Source: Yamagishiella unicocca (Eukaryota; Chlorophyta; Chlorophyceae; Chlamydomonadales; Volvocaceae). From it: DNA of 64,000 nt. Positions 1-11,759 of the stretch are shown here, one piece after another. The stretch spans positions 124,001-188,000 of the forward strand of contig BDSL01000131.1 of assembly GCA_003116995.1 (NCBI GenBank), given 5' to 3'. Made by a program: the position numbers and the translations under genes. Under the pieces are notes generated by a model. The model had not been told where the DNA came from. It worked only from the letters and a program-made list of their open reading frames with translations, and did no database searches. The stretch's first letter is position 1; each line of letters begins with the position of its first letter.

Positions 1-1573
1 AAGACTGCTCCAAGATCCGCATCCCCAAGGCACGGCATCTCGGGGGTCATGCCACATTCTGCGTCGTAGGAAGGTACCTTGTACAGGTGGCATACATGCC
101 AGAACGACTATGCCAGGACCATGCAAGGACGACTATGCGCGAAAATAACTAGCAAGGGGAGATGATGCGGATAAAGAGGGCACGGGCACCAGCGATCGGT
201 GTAGGATTGTCAGTTACAAATTCCAATCAAGTTTTGAGGCCATCCATGGGTCACGAGTTATGTACTGCAAAGATAGGTGAAACGCACACCTATGCATTCA
301 TTCGACGGCAATGAGGTCAAACAGGCAGTTACAGAAAAACACATCGACGGCGCCAACAATCAGGGTGCAAACGTACCATACTGTATCGTACTAACCGCGC
401 CATATGTGTAAACGCGTTGCGCGAGCGGTAAGGCCAAAACCATACGAGGCATTGGCTGCAGCCGCTGCTCACATCACTACCGCGTTACTCGTTCCGACAT
501 GGAGTGCTAGTGTGACCGACTACCTAGCTTCTTTTCTGTCCGTACAGCCAACAAATCCAAAAGATGCCCGCACACAACACACAACAACCGCCATGGTTAG
601 ACGTAAATATGCTTGCGTCGCAGACTGTCATGGCTCCCCAAGCAAACACGAAGCGGCTCCTAAATTGTTGCCTGACAGAGGTCCGTGGCAATTCAAAGTA
701 GTTACGGTGTCCTCACTCCGCGATCTAAACAACCTGGTAGACTGGAAAACAGGCAGCTCACATAAAATACTGCTGCTCGCCCCCTCCTCCATTCCTCATA
801 CTGGGAGGAGGGTAAAATTCTCTCGGCTCGGCCCTGCCCTCCATTGCGTAGCCGTTGTGCCTGCGTCATCAGCATGTTCTTCCACGCACCACTCATATAA
901 TTCCCTCAAAATTTGTGTGTCACCCTGATCGTGTCCAGGTAAACATCCGGCTCGGCCGGCTGAGTGGCCCTGCAGCCCCGTACAGCAACCTCAACGCAAC
1001 CACCAAACATACAACCAGCGCCGAGTCAGTTTCGAAACTGCTCTCGATGTGCACCCATCACATCAATACCCACACGCGATCATATCCCTGGTCTGTGCGG
1101 CCCGGGCCTCCGCTACATTTTTCCGGCTGAGCGCCAGTTTTGCCTCCACAGCTGCCGCATCTCCCCGCACTTCCCGCCTCCCTACTGCCACTTCACGATG
1201 CCCGCCCAACACCCACCCATGCACACGGGCGGGCAGGCAGGCAGGCGGGCAGGCACACATACCGCCCAACACAGCAACAGTAACTTATTTTTCCTGCATT
1301 GTCGACGACCCCGAATGACGGACTTTGATGCTGCCGTGGGAGCAGGGAAGCAGCGGCGCGTGTGGCAATATGTGTGTCCGCGTAAACAAAAACTTTACGC
1401 ACCGTGCTGCATGCCTCGTTCACAGCTGCACTGTCCGACATTGCACGACATTGCGCGACATGGTGCTTCTTCCCTCCCAACACCACCACCAGCACCTCCC
1501 CAGCACCACCACCAGCACCACTATGTCAACAAGGACCATCACCATCCAATGCATGTCTACACGCACAGTGTAT
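1..1573. other. 3' flank of the coiled-coil gene, no supported gene
   Basis: No convincing coding region is seen here. The open frames (for example 404-928 on +) have no recognisable domain and lack clear splice signals. The stretch probably contains the 3' UTR of the minus-strand gene ending at 1574. A TTACA near 325 (TGTAA on the minus strand, the usual green-algal poly(A) signal) is one candidate end. A short GGCA/GGCG-rich repeat lies around 1228-1255. Confidence 0.4.
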
Positions 1574-4500
1574 CTAGTCCCGGCTGTCCCTGCTCCCCAG
1601 CTTCCTGCTCAGCTTCTTATACAGCTTCACCATGGCGTTACCCCGAGAAGACACCGGCACCAGGTGCTCCCCGGTGCCGCTGCTGGCGCCGCCGCTGCTG
1701 CCGCCGCGGCTGCCGATGCCCCTGAAGTCCGAGCCCGCGAGGGCGGCAGCATGCGACCAGCGAGGAAGCGTGCCCCTGCCCTCCGACTCGGCCAGGTGGA
1801 GGTCCCCCGACATGCGCGTCATGCTGGCGGACCCGTGGGGTCGAGAGGGATACGCCTGGCCCGCAGCCGCGGGAAGCGCCACAGTGCGAGATCGCACCAG
1901 CGCGTGGGGGGCCGGGTAGGGCCCCGCGCTGCCCCGTGACAACACGCGTGTCTCGGAGCCGTTGCTGAGCCGCTCGCCGCCGCCGCCGCCACCACCGTTG
2001 GCGCTGTTGGCGCCACCCTTGCCGCCCGCATCGCCATGGTCCTCCGCGTCCGCAAACACGGGGTTGTAGAACAGCCTCATATCCGCCTCCGATGCCGCGC
2101 GCCCCAGGTGGTGCTGCACGGCGGCGCCAGCCCCAGAGGCCCACGGCCCTGAAGGCGGCCCCGCGGCCCCCGCCTGCCAGGGCCCTTTGGCTAAGCCGTC
2201 CATGGGCTCCGCACCCTCCTGCACCACCGCATCCGCGTCACCGTCCATCATCTCTGACCCGCCGTCGCCCTCGAGGTCCTCCTCCTCCTCCGCCAGCCGG
2301 CGCAGGTGCCCAGTGCTGAGGGTGCGCTGGCGGGAGTACCAGTACCCCTCGCCGCTGGCCGGCCGCCCCGCCGTCGGCGCCGCCGCAGGACCCCCTACGG
2401 CCTCCGCGCCCTGCCCGTGCAGCAGCAGCATCGCACCGCCTCTGCTGCTGTCGGCGCCGTCGCCGGTCGCATCGGCATGATAGCTCGCCCCGCCGCTGCC
2501 GCCGCCGCCGCCGCCGCCGCTGCTGCCGCCGCCGCCGCCGCTGCTGCCGCCGCCGCCGCTGCTGCCGCTGCCGCCGCCGGCGCTGGTGGAGCCGGCGCCC
2601 GGGCCGCGCCTCGGGCGGAAGCCGTCATGGCCCGCTGGCGTGCCGATCTGGGGCAGCGAGGCCGAGGCCAAGCTCGGCTCTCGTCGCGGCGTCAGCAGCG
2701 GACCCTCGTCCTCCGGCCGTGCGGCCGCAGACCCAGATCCAGACCCAGAGAAGGATCCGCCGGAAACGCTGCCGGTGTCACCGGCGCACAGGTCCGCTAG
2801 GTCGACCTCCAGAGCCTCAAGCCGGTGCAGCAGACCCGCCACAGGGCCCGCCCCGCATTGGCGGCGCTGCGGCGGCTGCTGCGGCTGCGCCAGGGTCGCG
2901 TTGCTCCCGGCCGCAGCAAGGGGCTGCTCCGCCGCCGCCGTCACAGCCCGGCGCAGCCTCTGCAAGCCGACGCACAGCTCCCGAGCGACGGAGGCCGTGT
3001 CGCTCGCATGCGGCGTCTCACTGCCCTCGTCTTCATCATCCTGCGGCTTCGGCTTCCGGTGCCTCTGGTATCGTCGCAAGCCGCCGCCGCTGACCTTCGC
3101 GCCCTCGCCCTCGTCCTCACCCTCGCTTTCGTCATGTGAGTCGACGGCGCTGCCGCCGCCGGCGCTACACACGTGCAGCTGCGGCGTGGGAGCCGCGAGC
3201 GGCGCCGACTCCGCGTCACTATGCTGCTCCGCGCCGGCCCCCAGGCCTCCAGCCGTAGGCGCCGCCGCAGCGGCTGCTGCGGCTGCTGCGGCATCTGCCG
3301 GGGCTGCTGGCTTCGCAGCGGCCGCCGCCGCAGTAGCCGCACGCACTCGGTCCACGGCTCGGCCTAGGAGCGCTTGGACGCCCTGCGGGCAGTCCTCCGC
3401 ATCGAGAACCACTCCCCTCGCGCCAGCTCCCGCTGTCTCCGCCGGGACATCCTCAGCGACCAGCTGCGGCTGCTGCGGCTGCGGCTGGCGCGACGTCAGC
3501 TCCTTCGCGCGCAGGCACGCCAGCTGCATGTGAGCCACCGCCCACGCCTTCCACGACCCGCCGCTCTGCAGCAGCGCCAGCTGGTGCACGTTCACGGCTG
3601 GGAGGCCGGGCAGAAGCGAGCCACCCCGCAGCAGGTTGCCAGTTATGGCCGCCAAGTCGTCGCGCTTCGAGTGCTGCTGCTGGGGCCCCTGCCCCGGCCC
3701 CTGCGCCTCTGCCGGCTCGGCCTCCTCCTCCTGCTGCTGCATGGAGAACAAGTCCATAGCGCTTACAGAACGCCGCCCCATGCTGCCGCCCATGCCGCCG
3801 CCGATGCCCGAGCCAAGTGCGGCGAGCGGCCGACCGGCCTGCCCAGAGTGCATCGCCCTTGCGGCACCACCACCACCAGTGGCATCATCAGCATCCGCAT
3901 CAGCAGCGGAGAGCGATGACGCCGCCTCCGCCGTCGGAACGTCGGCGGCGCCTCGTACAGCAGCAGCAAGTGCAGAGGGCGGTCGCGGCGCTTCACCTCC
4001 AATGTCCGCATCCGAGTCCGTGCCGATGTCGTCAACAGACCCATCATCCACAGCAGCAGCGGCAGCAGCAGCGGCAGCAGGAGCAGCGGCAGCAGGAGCA
4101 GCGGCACAGTGCGGTGGCGGCGGCGCCGCCTCCTCCCCAGCCAGCGCCAGCGCCTCCGCGCCCTCCTCCACTGTGGGCAGCTCCGTCCGCACGCGCTGCA
4201 GCAGCGCCAGCTGCTCCTGCAGCCGCGCCGCCTGCTTCGACCTCGCGCGCACCTCGACCTCCCGCAACATGGTGTCCTCCCTCGCGCGCGCCAGCTGCTG
4301 CCGCGCCGCCGCGCTCTCCGCATGCGCCCGCGCCAGCTCGGAGCGCTGCTCGTCGATGTCCGCGTGCGCCGCGCGCAGCGAGCCGCACAGCTCCTCAGCC
4401 GCGTGCTGCACCGACACCGTCTGCTGCTGCACCGACGCCAGCTGCTGCTGCAGCCGCTGCCGGTCGCAACGCGCGGCGTCCACCTCCGACCGCAGCCTCT

Positions 4501-7500
4501 CCAGCGCCGCCAGGGAGGCGGCCTGGTCGGAACAGTGCACCTCCGTCTGCGCGCGCAGCTCCGAAACCTGCGCCGCCAGCTGCGCCCGGTCGGCACCCAG
4601 GCGCTGCACCTCCGAGGCGGCGCCCTCTGCCTCCGCCACGGCGGCGGCAAGCTGCTCGCCGGCCGCCGCCGCTGCCATCGTGGCGACCGTCACGCGCGCC
4701 TCCGCCGCCTCGTGCTCCGCCTCCATGGCCTCCAGCAGCCCCTCCCGCTGCTCCGTCGAGATCCTCACCTGTGCCTCGAGCGCCGAGCAGGCTGCCGACA
4801 GCTCCTCGCACTTGGCCGCCAGCGCCTCCGCGCGAACCTCGGCGGCGCTCCGCGCCGCCTCCGCCGCCTCCAGCTGCGCGTTGGCGGCCGCCTCCGCCGC
4901 GGCCGCCGCGTCAGCGGCGGCGCGTTGCGCGCCTGCCGCCTCCTCCGCCGCCGCGAGCTGCGCCTCCCGCAGCTGCGTGTTCTGGTTCCACAGCCGCTCC
5001 GAGGTGCGCCGCGCGTGTCCTACCTCGGCCGCCAGCTCGGAGTGCGCGGCCCGCAGCATCTCCGCCTCGCCGCTGAGGCGCCCGTGGGCGGCCAGCAGCA
5101 CCGCCAGCCGCGCGTACGAGTCGTCGTGCACCGCGCGCTCCGCCGCGGCGCGGGCCGCGCAGGCGGCGTGCGCGGACCGCTCCTGCTGCACCTCGAGCTG
5201 AAGCACCGCACGCTCCGCGCCGCGCAGCGCGCGCAGCATGACCTCCCGGACCGCCTGCTGGGCCCGCTCCGCCTCCAGCACCTCCGCCTTCACCTGTGCC
5301 TCCGCCGGAACCATCCGCGGCGCGGCGGCGGCGGCGGCGGCAACCACGTCCTGCACGTCCGCCAGCTCGCCCACCGCCGCCTGCTGCGCCGACTGCAGCG
5401 GCGGCGTCGAGGGTGCCGTCCAGGCATCCAGTCCGGGGCTCAGCGGCGCCGCCGCCGCCGCGATCTGTGACGACGACGACGGCGGCAGCGTGCACGCGCG
5501 CGCCCCCGCCTCCGCCTCCGCCTCCGCCCCCGCCTCCGCCTCCGCCTCCGCCGCCCCGCCGCGCCGCTCCTTCAGCAGCGCCTCCTGCGACGCCGCCAGC
5601 TCCGTCCGCAGCGCCGCAATCGTCTCCGCCAGGTCAACCACGTGGGCCTCAGTGGCGGCCGCCGTACCAAAGGCCGCGTTGGTCACCCACGACGACTCCA
5701 GCGCGTACCCGACGGACGGCTCCAGGGGGCCCAGCTGTACGGACGATGCACCGGCGGCGGGGAAGTTGTACGAGCCCCCGCTGGCGGCGCTGCTGCTGGT
5801 GGTCAGGCTGGGCGGACCGGTGGGCCCACCCGACGGCTCCGAGGGCCTGGACGGCTGGGGCTGTGGGTACAAGGCGATGTGCGTCAGACGGTCTGGTGGC
5901 GGCGGGTCGCTGGCCGCAGCACCTGATGAGGACTGGCGGCCGTCGGGGGTAGCGCAAGGCAGCTCCCAGACTACGTTTGTGACGCTGTACTGGGTGGCTA
6001 GGTCCAAGGTGAGCGGCGGCGGCCGCGGCGGAAAGTAAGAGCTGCTGCTGCTGCTGCTGCCGTCGCTGCTGGTGCTGCTGCAGCCAGCGGCGGTGGCGGC
6101 GGCGGCGGCGGTGGCGGCCGCCGCCGCCGCCGCTGCGCGCTGGTGCTGCTGCTGCCGCAGCGCGTCGCTCCTCTCCGCGGCTTGCAGCGCCCGCAGCGTG
6201 ATGACGCGGGCGGCATGCGCGGCGCGCTCCTCCTCCAGTGCTCCCCTCAGCGCCGCTACCTGCGCCTGCAGGTCGCCAAGCTGCGGCCCGAGCTGGCCGC
6301 TCCTGCGTGTGGCCAGCGGCGGCGCAAACTCCTCCGCCTCCTCGAGGACGACCTGCGCCCCCGCCTCCGAGGTCTCTGTGTCCCCCTCCACCTCCAGGCA
6401 GTGAGACATAGGGCCCCAAACCGCTGGCCGGACGAGCTCGCCGGCGTCGGAGTCGGCGACGGCGGCGCCGGGGGCGCCGGCGGTGACGGCCGCCGCGTGC
6501 CGCTCCTCCCGGTCCGGTGCCAACGTCAATTGCTGGTTTCGGAGCAGTTCCTGCAGCTCTGCGTGAGCGTGCTCCTGAGCTTGCAGCCGCGCGGTTGCAG
6601 CTGCGTAGGCGGACTGCTCCTGCTGCACCTGGGCCTGCAGCTCCCTCCGCGCCGCCACGAGCTTCGCACAGTCGCCCTCGGACGCCTGGTGGGCAGCCTC
6701 CGCCGCTGCAAGCTTTGAGGTGAGGTCCCGGCGATCCGCCACGCCGTCCGCAAGCCGCAGCTGCAGCTGCGTGCTCGCGGCCTGGACGGCGGCGAGCTGC
6801 GACTGCAGGCCGGTGCAAGCGGCCTGCATCTCCTTCTCCTCTTTCTGCAGCTGTGCGATCTTGCCTTCGGCGGTTGACAGGTGGGCTGCGAGCTCCTGGA
6901 GGCGCGTCTCGCCGGCCGCAAGCTGCTGCTGCTGCTGTTCCTGCGCGGCCCGGGCGGCAGAGAGCTGCGCTTGCAAGTTGGTGGCGGCGGCCTGCGCCTC
7001 CGAAGATTGACCAAGCAGTCGCGCAATGGTGCCCTCAGCCGCCGCGAGCTGGGAAACGAGTTCTTGGCGCTCCGCCTCGCCCTTGGCAAGCCGCTGTTGC
7101 AGCTGCTCCTCAGATGACCGGGCGGCGGCGAGGTGCGATTGCACGTCCGCACAGGAGGCCTGTGCCTCCACCGCCTGGTCCTGCAGCTGCGCCACAGCGC
7201 CCTCAGCCGCTGCAAGCTTGGCTTCGAGGTCCTGCCGAGCCACCTCGCCATCCGTAAGCTGCTGCTGAAGCTGGGCCTGCGCGGCCTGGGCGGCGGAGAG
7301 CTGCGCCTGCAGATCAATGCTGGCGGCCTGTGCCTCCGCAGATTGGCTCAGCAACAGCGCAACGGCGCCCTCAGCCGCTGCAAGCTTGGCTTCGAGCTCC
7401 TGCCGGGCCACCTCGCCGGCCGCCAGCTGCTGCTGAAGCTGGGTCTGATCGGTCTGGGCGGCAGAAAGCTGGGCTTGCAGGTCAACGTTGGCGGCCTGGG

Positions 7501-10500
7501 CCTCCACCGCGTGATCCTGTAGCTGTCCAATCTCCCCTTCAGCCGCTGCAAGCTGGGCTGCGAGCTCCTGCCGACCCACCTCGCCGGCCGCCAGCTGCTG
7601 CTGCAGCTGCTCCTGCGCGGCCTGGGCTGCCGCCAGCTGCTGCTGCAGGTGAGCCATCTCAGCCTCGGCTTTGGCCTGCTGCTCGCTGGACGAGCCCTGC
7701 ATGTCGGTCATGCGGGCTTGCAGCACAGCCACCTCCGCCTGTGCTCCTGCCACCTCCGCCTGTGCGGCCTCCAGCTGCGCCTGCAGCTCCGCCCGAACGG
7801 CCTCGGCCCCCGCCGTCCGCTCCTGCAGCAGCCTCACGCTGGCCTCCTGCGCCGCCGCCAGGCTGGCCTCCAGCTGTACGGCAGCGGCCTCCGAGGCACC
7901 CAACTGGTCGCGCAGGGCCCCGATCTCAGCCTGCACCTCGGGCCGACGCGCCTCCTCGATCGCACCCGCCGCCAGGGACTCATCTAGCTGCTGCTGCAGC
8001 TCCCGAACCGCCTCCTGGCCCTTCGCGACCAGCTCCTCGAGCTCCCCGCCTCGCGCAGCCGCCTCCGCCACCTCCTGGCATGAAGCCGCCAGTGCTACCT
8101 GCGCAGCGGCGTGGCGCGCCTCGGCCTCCTGCAGCAGCTGCACCGCGGCCGCTGCGCTGGCATCCGCCTCGGACTGCTCCGCCCGCCGGACCGCGCGGGT
8201 GCACACCGCCCGGGCGGCCTGCTCGCCAGCGTAGCGATGCGCCTCCGCCAGCGCCGCCGCCGCGGCGCGCGCGGCCCTGTCGGCCGCCGCTCGCTCCACT
8301 CCCCGAAAGACCCGCGCGCACACCGCAGCGGCAGCCAGGCCGGCGGCCTCATTGTGCAGCCCCGCCAGCCGCGCGCGCTCCTCCATCCGCTCCGCCGCCT
8401 GCGCCTCTTCGTGCCGCACCGCCTCGGCCCGCGAGCGCGTCCGAGCCTGGCCGAGGCGCTCGTACAGGTCCGCCACCTGCAGCCGCAGCTGCTCCGCCGC
8501 AAGTAACGACGCCTGGCAGCTGGCGGTGGCGGCGTTCAGAGCTAGGGCTGTCTCGGCCCCGTACGCCCGGCTGCTCTGCTCCGCCGCCTGCGCCTCCGCC
8601 AACAGGCCCCGCGTCTCCTCCAGCTGCTGCCGCTGCTCCTCCTCCCGCAGCCGGCCCTGTTCTTGCTCTTTATCGGAGCCCAGCCGCGCCTGCTCCTCCC
8701 TGGAGCGGACCTGCCGCAGCTCCTCCTGCAGCTCCGAAACCTCCGCCCCCAGCGCCGCCTGGCGCCCGCCCGCCTCCAGCAGCTCGGCTTGCAGGGTGGT
8801 GTGAATGGAGCTGAGAGAAGACAGCTCGGCGCTCAGCTGCAGCACCTGGCTCTGCAGCTCCGTGCCGCTGGTGGTTAGCGCCGTCACCTGCGACTGCCGC
8901 AGCTCCAGCTCCGCCGCCAGGCCCTCGTTGGACGCCAACAGCGCGGCCGCCTCCTCGTGAACTGCGGCCAGTGCGGCGGCAAAGGAGACCCCCAGCTCGT
9001 CCGAGATGAACGCCGCCTGGCGGGCGTCGACGGCGGCTCGCTCGGCACGAGCGCGCCACTCGGCGGCGTCGTTAGCGGCGGCGGCGATGGCGCCGTCGGC
9101 GGCGGCGGCGGCGATGGTGGCGTCGACGGCGGCCCGCTCCGCACGAGCGCGCCACTCGGCGGCATCGTCGGCGGCGGCGGCGCCGCGTTTGGACTCGTCG
9201 TGCAAGGCGAGCTTGAGCGCGCGCACGGCGTCTAGGAGGGCTTGGCGCTGCTGCTGGCGCAGCTCCGCCACCGACAGGGGCTGGTGCGCGGCGGCGTCTG
9301 TGCTGGCGGTTGCGGTACCAACTGGGTCCAGCTCCGCCTGTGGGGCAGGTAAAGGGCCACAGGGCGGCTTCGATTCATGAGCGCACTCGTGTAAGATTGC
9401 GAGGAATGCAAAAATTGGGATGAAAAGAAGAAACTCGGTTGCGGCGTGTGCAGCACGATAGCCGCCAGCGTTACGGAAGGTGCTGGGTAGCAGAAACGAG
9501 GTGGGCGGATCCAGCATGGGCAGCGGGGGCAACGGGAAGAAGGAAAACCAGGCGAGACGACCTACTGCCCGCTGGCGACGAGACGACCTACGGGCCCGCT
9601 GACGCAAGCCCCAAAGCAAACAAGGGTGCCACCCCTGGTCGACAGCCACACCGCTGCTGCTGCGCACCTGGGTGGGTAGGCGCGGCAACTCACCCCAACC
9701 ACCCGAGCTGCCGACAGGGAGGCTCTGCTTGCCTTACATCCGGCCCCGCATCGGGCAACCGCACACCGGCAACCGCCGCCCCACTCCCCACCAACTGCAC
9801 CCAGCATACCTGGAGCTGTGCGACGAGCTGCTCGTGCGCCTCCGCGCACTGTCGCAGCTCCTCCGCACACAGGGCCTGCGCCACCGCCGCCTGCTGCGAA
9901 TCACGAAGCTGCTGCGTTAGCGAAGCCTCACGAGCGGTGGCTGCAGCCGCTGTTTCCTCTGATGCCCGCTGCCGTTCGCTGATCTGCTGCGCCAGCGAAG
10001 CCTCACGAACTGCAGCCGCCGTCGCTGTCTCGTCTGACGCTTGTTGCGAGTCACGGAGCTGCTGCGTTAGCGAAGCCTCACGAGCCGAGGCTGCGGTCGC
10101 TGTCTCATCCGACGCCTGCCGCGACTCACAAAGTTGCTGCGTTAGGGCGTCCTCACGACCGCCAGCCGCAGCTGCAGCCGCGGTCGCCGCCTGCCCCGCC
10201 GCGATCTGCTGCGACTGCAATCGATCCTGCAAGGGAGGCAGACGCGAGAACGGCGGGTGGTGAGGATTGCCGTGATGGGTGCCGGCGGCCGAAAATGGCG
10301 CTAGAGGGACCCGCGGCGGGTGCCAGCTGCCGCGCGACAGCGGCCTAAGAGGAGGAGGCTAACCAGTGACGTGCAGTGGGCAGGATGCTGACGGTCTGCG
10401 CACCGCAGGCCTTCGGCGTACTGTGGGTGAGCTACAAATGCCTCGATGGCCCATGCACGTCCCAGCCTTCTTCCGCCTGCTGTCCAGATGGGGGACCTGA

Positions 10501-11759
10501 TAATACGGCTGCAGAGGAATATGTACCGGGTTTGCTGTCCAAACCCCCCTACAAATCTATCTCCGCTGCTTGACCCTCCCTCGATTTCACAGAGGTTTTC
10601 CACCCAACCACCGTCCAACTTGCCCCGACATCACCCAGCACGCTCAGCACGAGCCCCCCACCGACCTGCAGCGCCCGCATCTCGTGCTCGTGGTGGTCGT
10701 GCGCCGACTGCAGCTCCTCCTGCACGTGCGCCACCATGCGCTCGCACTCCGCCTCCAGCTGCTGCTGCAGCTCCTCTACTCGTGCGCTCAGCAGCTGCAG
10801 CTGCTGCTGCGACGACCGCAGCGCGCTGCTGGACTGCTGCAGGGCGAGCTGGAGCTCCGCCACCTGGTGAGCAGCCGGTAGGGTAGAGGGCTAAGCCGTT
10901 AACGGAGGAACCGGCGGGAAATGAATGCTACTTAGCTGGAGAAACGTTTTGAAGAGGCGTTTTGGGAGTTGCAGGCTGGGGACACAGGGTAGTGCGGGTG
11001 CGAGAGAGGAAAGAGGAACAGGGGGGCGGTTTTGATGACAGATCCGATCACTACAGGCACCGCTACTGGTACTACCGTAACAATACTACCGCTATGTTGA
11101 TCAGTGCCCGGGTTCATGAGGGTCGTTCAGTCGATGGTTTTGCAGCGTAAGGCCGGTGGGAGTTGCGAGTTGCGAGTCCGCGCGTATGTTCCTCCGCACC
11201 TCTTGGGACGATGTGCTGTCCAGAGCGCACGGCGCCGCGCCCGCCTGGCTCAGCAGCCTGGAGTGCACCTCCCGCCAGCGGGTGCCACCCACCGGGACCA
11301 CCTCCAGCGAACGCGGGTTACCATGCTGACGCTCCATGGCCTCACCCAGCATGCCCTGTGGGTTAATATGTGTAACCGTGATTCAAGACGTCATGCAGGG
11401 TGAGGCGGAGTTATGAATCTGCTGGGAAAATGTCTGTTGGGTTAGCGCGCGGTTACAGCAGCAGAGCCAAGGAAACAGCGCGGCGCTAATATCCAAAAAT
11501 ATATGACGACTATGAGTATGATAACAGAAACCGTTTGCGCTCGGACGAAAGCCCAGCGACGAACCTGTAGTTCCCCAATAAGTTCGCCGATGTCAGCCGT
11601 CGCGACATCCAAATTGCCTTCGCCATAGCTGCTTGAACTCCTGGAGCTAGATGGTGGACTGGTTCCATAGAGGGCAATGCCTGCCGAAGCGCGCACACTC
11701 GTCTCACGTTCCGTGCCGACCGAACCGGTCGCGGCCGTCGTAGCACCGCCCGAGCTCAT
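1574..11759 (-). CDS. giant Ala/Gln-rich coiled-coil protein
   Basis: I splice five exons, all joined in phase 0: 11759-11565, 11355-11200, 10863-10666, 10226-9810 and 9337-1574, giving about 2,909 residues. Each junction has GT..AG ends, for example CAG|GTATGC at 9810 and a CCCCACAG acceptor before 9337. The N-terminal 65 residues are Ser/Thr-rich. Most of the rest is long heptad coiled coil, with a 25-residue repeat in exon 4 and a 56-residue repeat near 6640-7650. The last third is low-complexity (poly-Ala, poly-Gly, Ser, acidic patches) and ends in a basic Lys/Arg-rich tail. No membrane segment or enzymatic motif is visible. A structural or scaffold role (cytoskeleton, basal body or Golgi tether) is inference only. 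An acceptor-like sequence just upstream of 11759 means a further 5' exon is possible. Confidence 0.8.
2475..2590 (-). repeat. poly-Gly/Ser triplet repeat in coding sequence
   Basis: The plus strand is a run of GCC/GCT triplets which, read on the coding strand, gives poly-Gly interrupted by Ser pairs. It lies in the low-complexity C-terminal third of the coiled-coil protein. Similar poly-Ala segments lie near 4040-4110 and 3260-3340. Confidence 0.8.
6640..7650 (-). repeat. 56-residue (168-bp) coding tandem repeat
   Basis: Within the large exon about six copies of a 56-residue unit follow each other. Each copy contains a QLQQQLAAGE-type start, then R.EL..LAAAEG, then EAQA...LQ.QLSAA. Fifty-six residues are exactly eight heptads, so the repeats preserve coiled-coil register. 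Copies differ by scattered substitutions, and the last one or two are the most diverged. Confidence 0.8.
9860..10190 (-). repeat. 25-residue (75-bp) coding tandem repeat
   Basis: Exon 4 of the coiled-coil gene holds about four copies of a 25-residue unit of the form RE.SLTQQL.[DE]S.QASDETATAA. The DNA copies are clearly related (GCGAAGCCTCACGA recurs on the plus strand). Confidence 0.75.

Noticed and set aside
404..928. 174-codon plus-strand frame as a gene
   Set aside because: It has no domain, no codon-bias support and no splice context. It overlaps the probable 3' UTR of the minus-strand gene.
3636..5201. 521-codon plus-strand open frame
   Set aside because: It is antisense to the large coiled-coil exon. 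Its Ser/Ala/Arg-only composition is the mirror of GCN-rich codons, with no start context or domain.
7330..8814. 494-codon plus-strand Pro/Ala/Arg frame
   Set aside because: It is also a GC-driven shadow of the coiled-coil exon. Its proline-rich look comes from reading GCC/CAG repeats in another frame.
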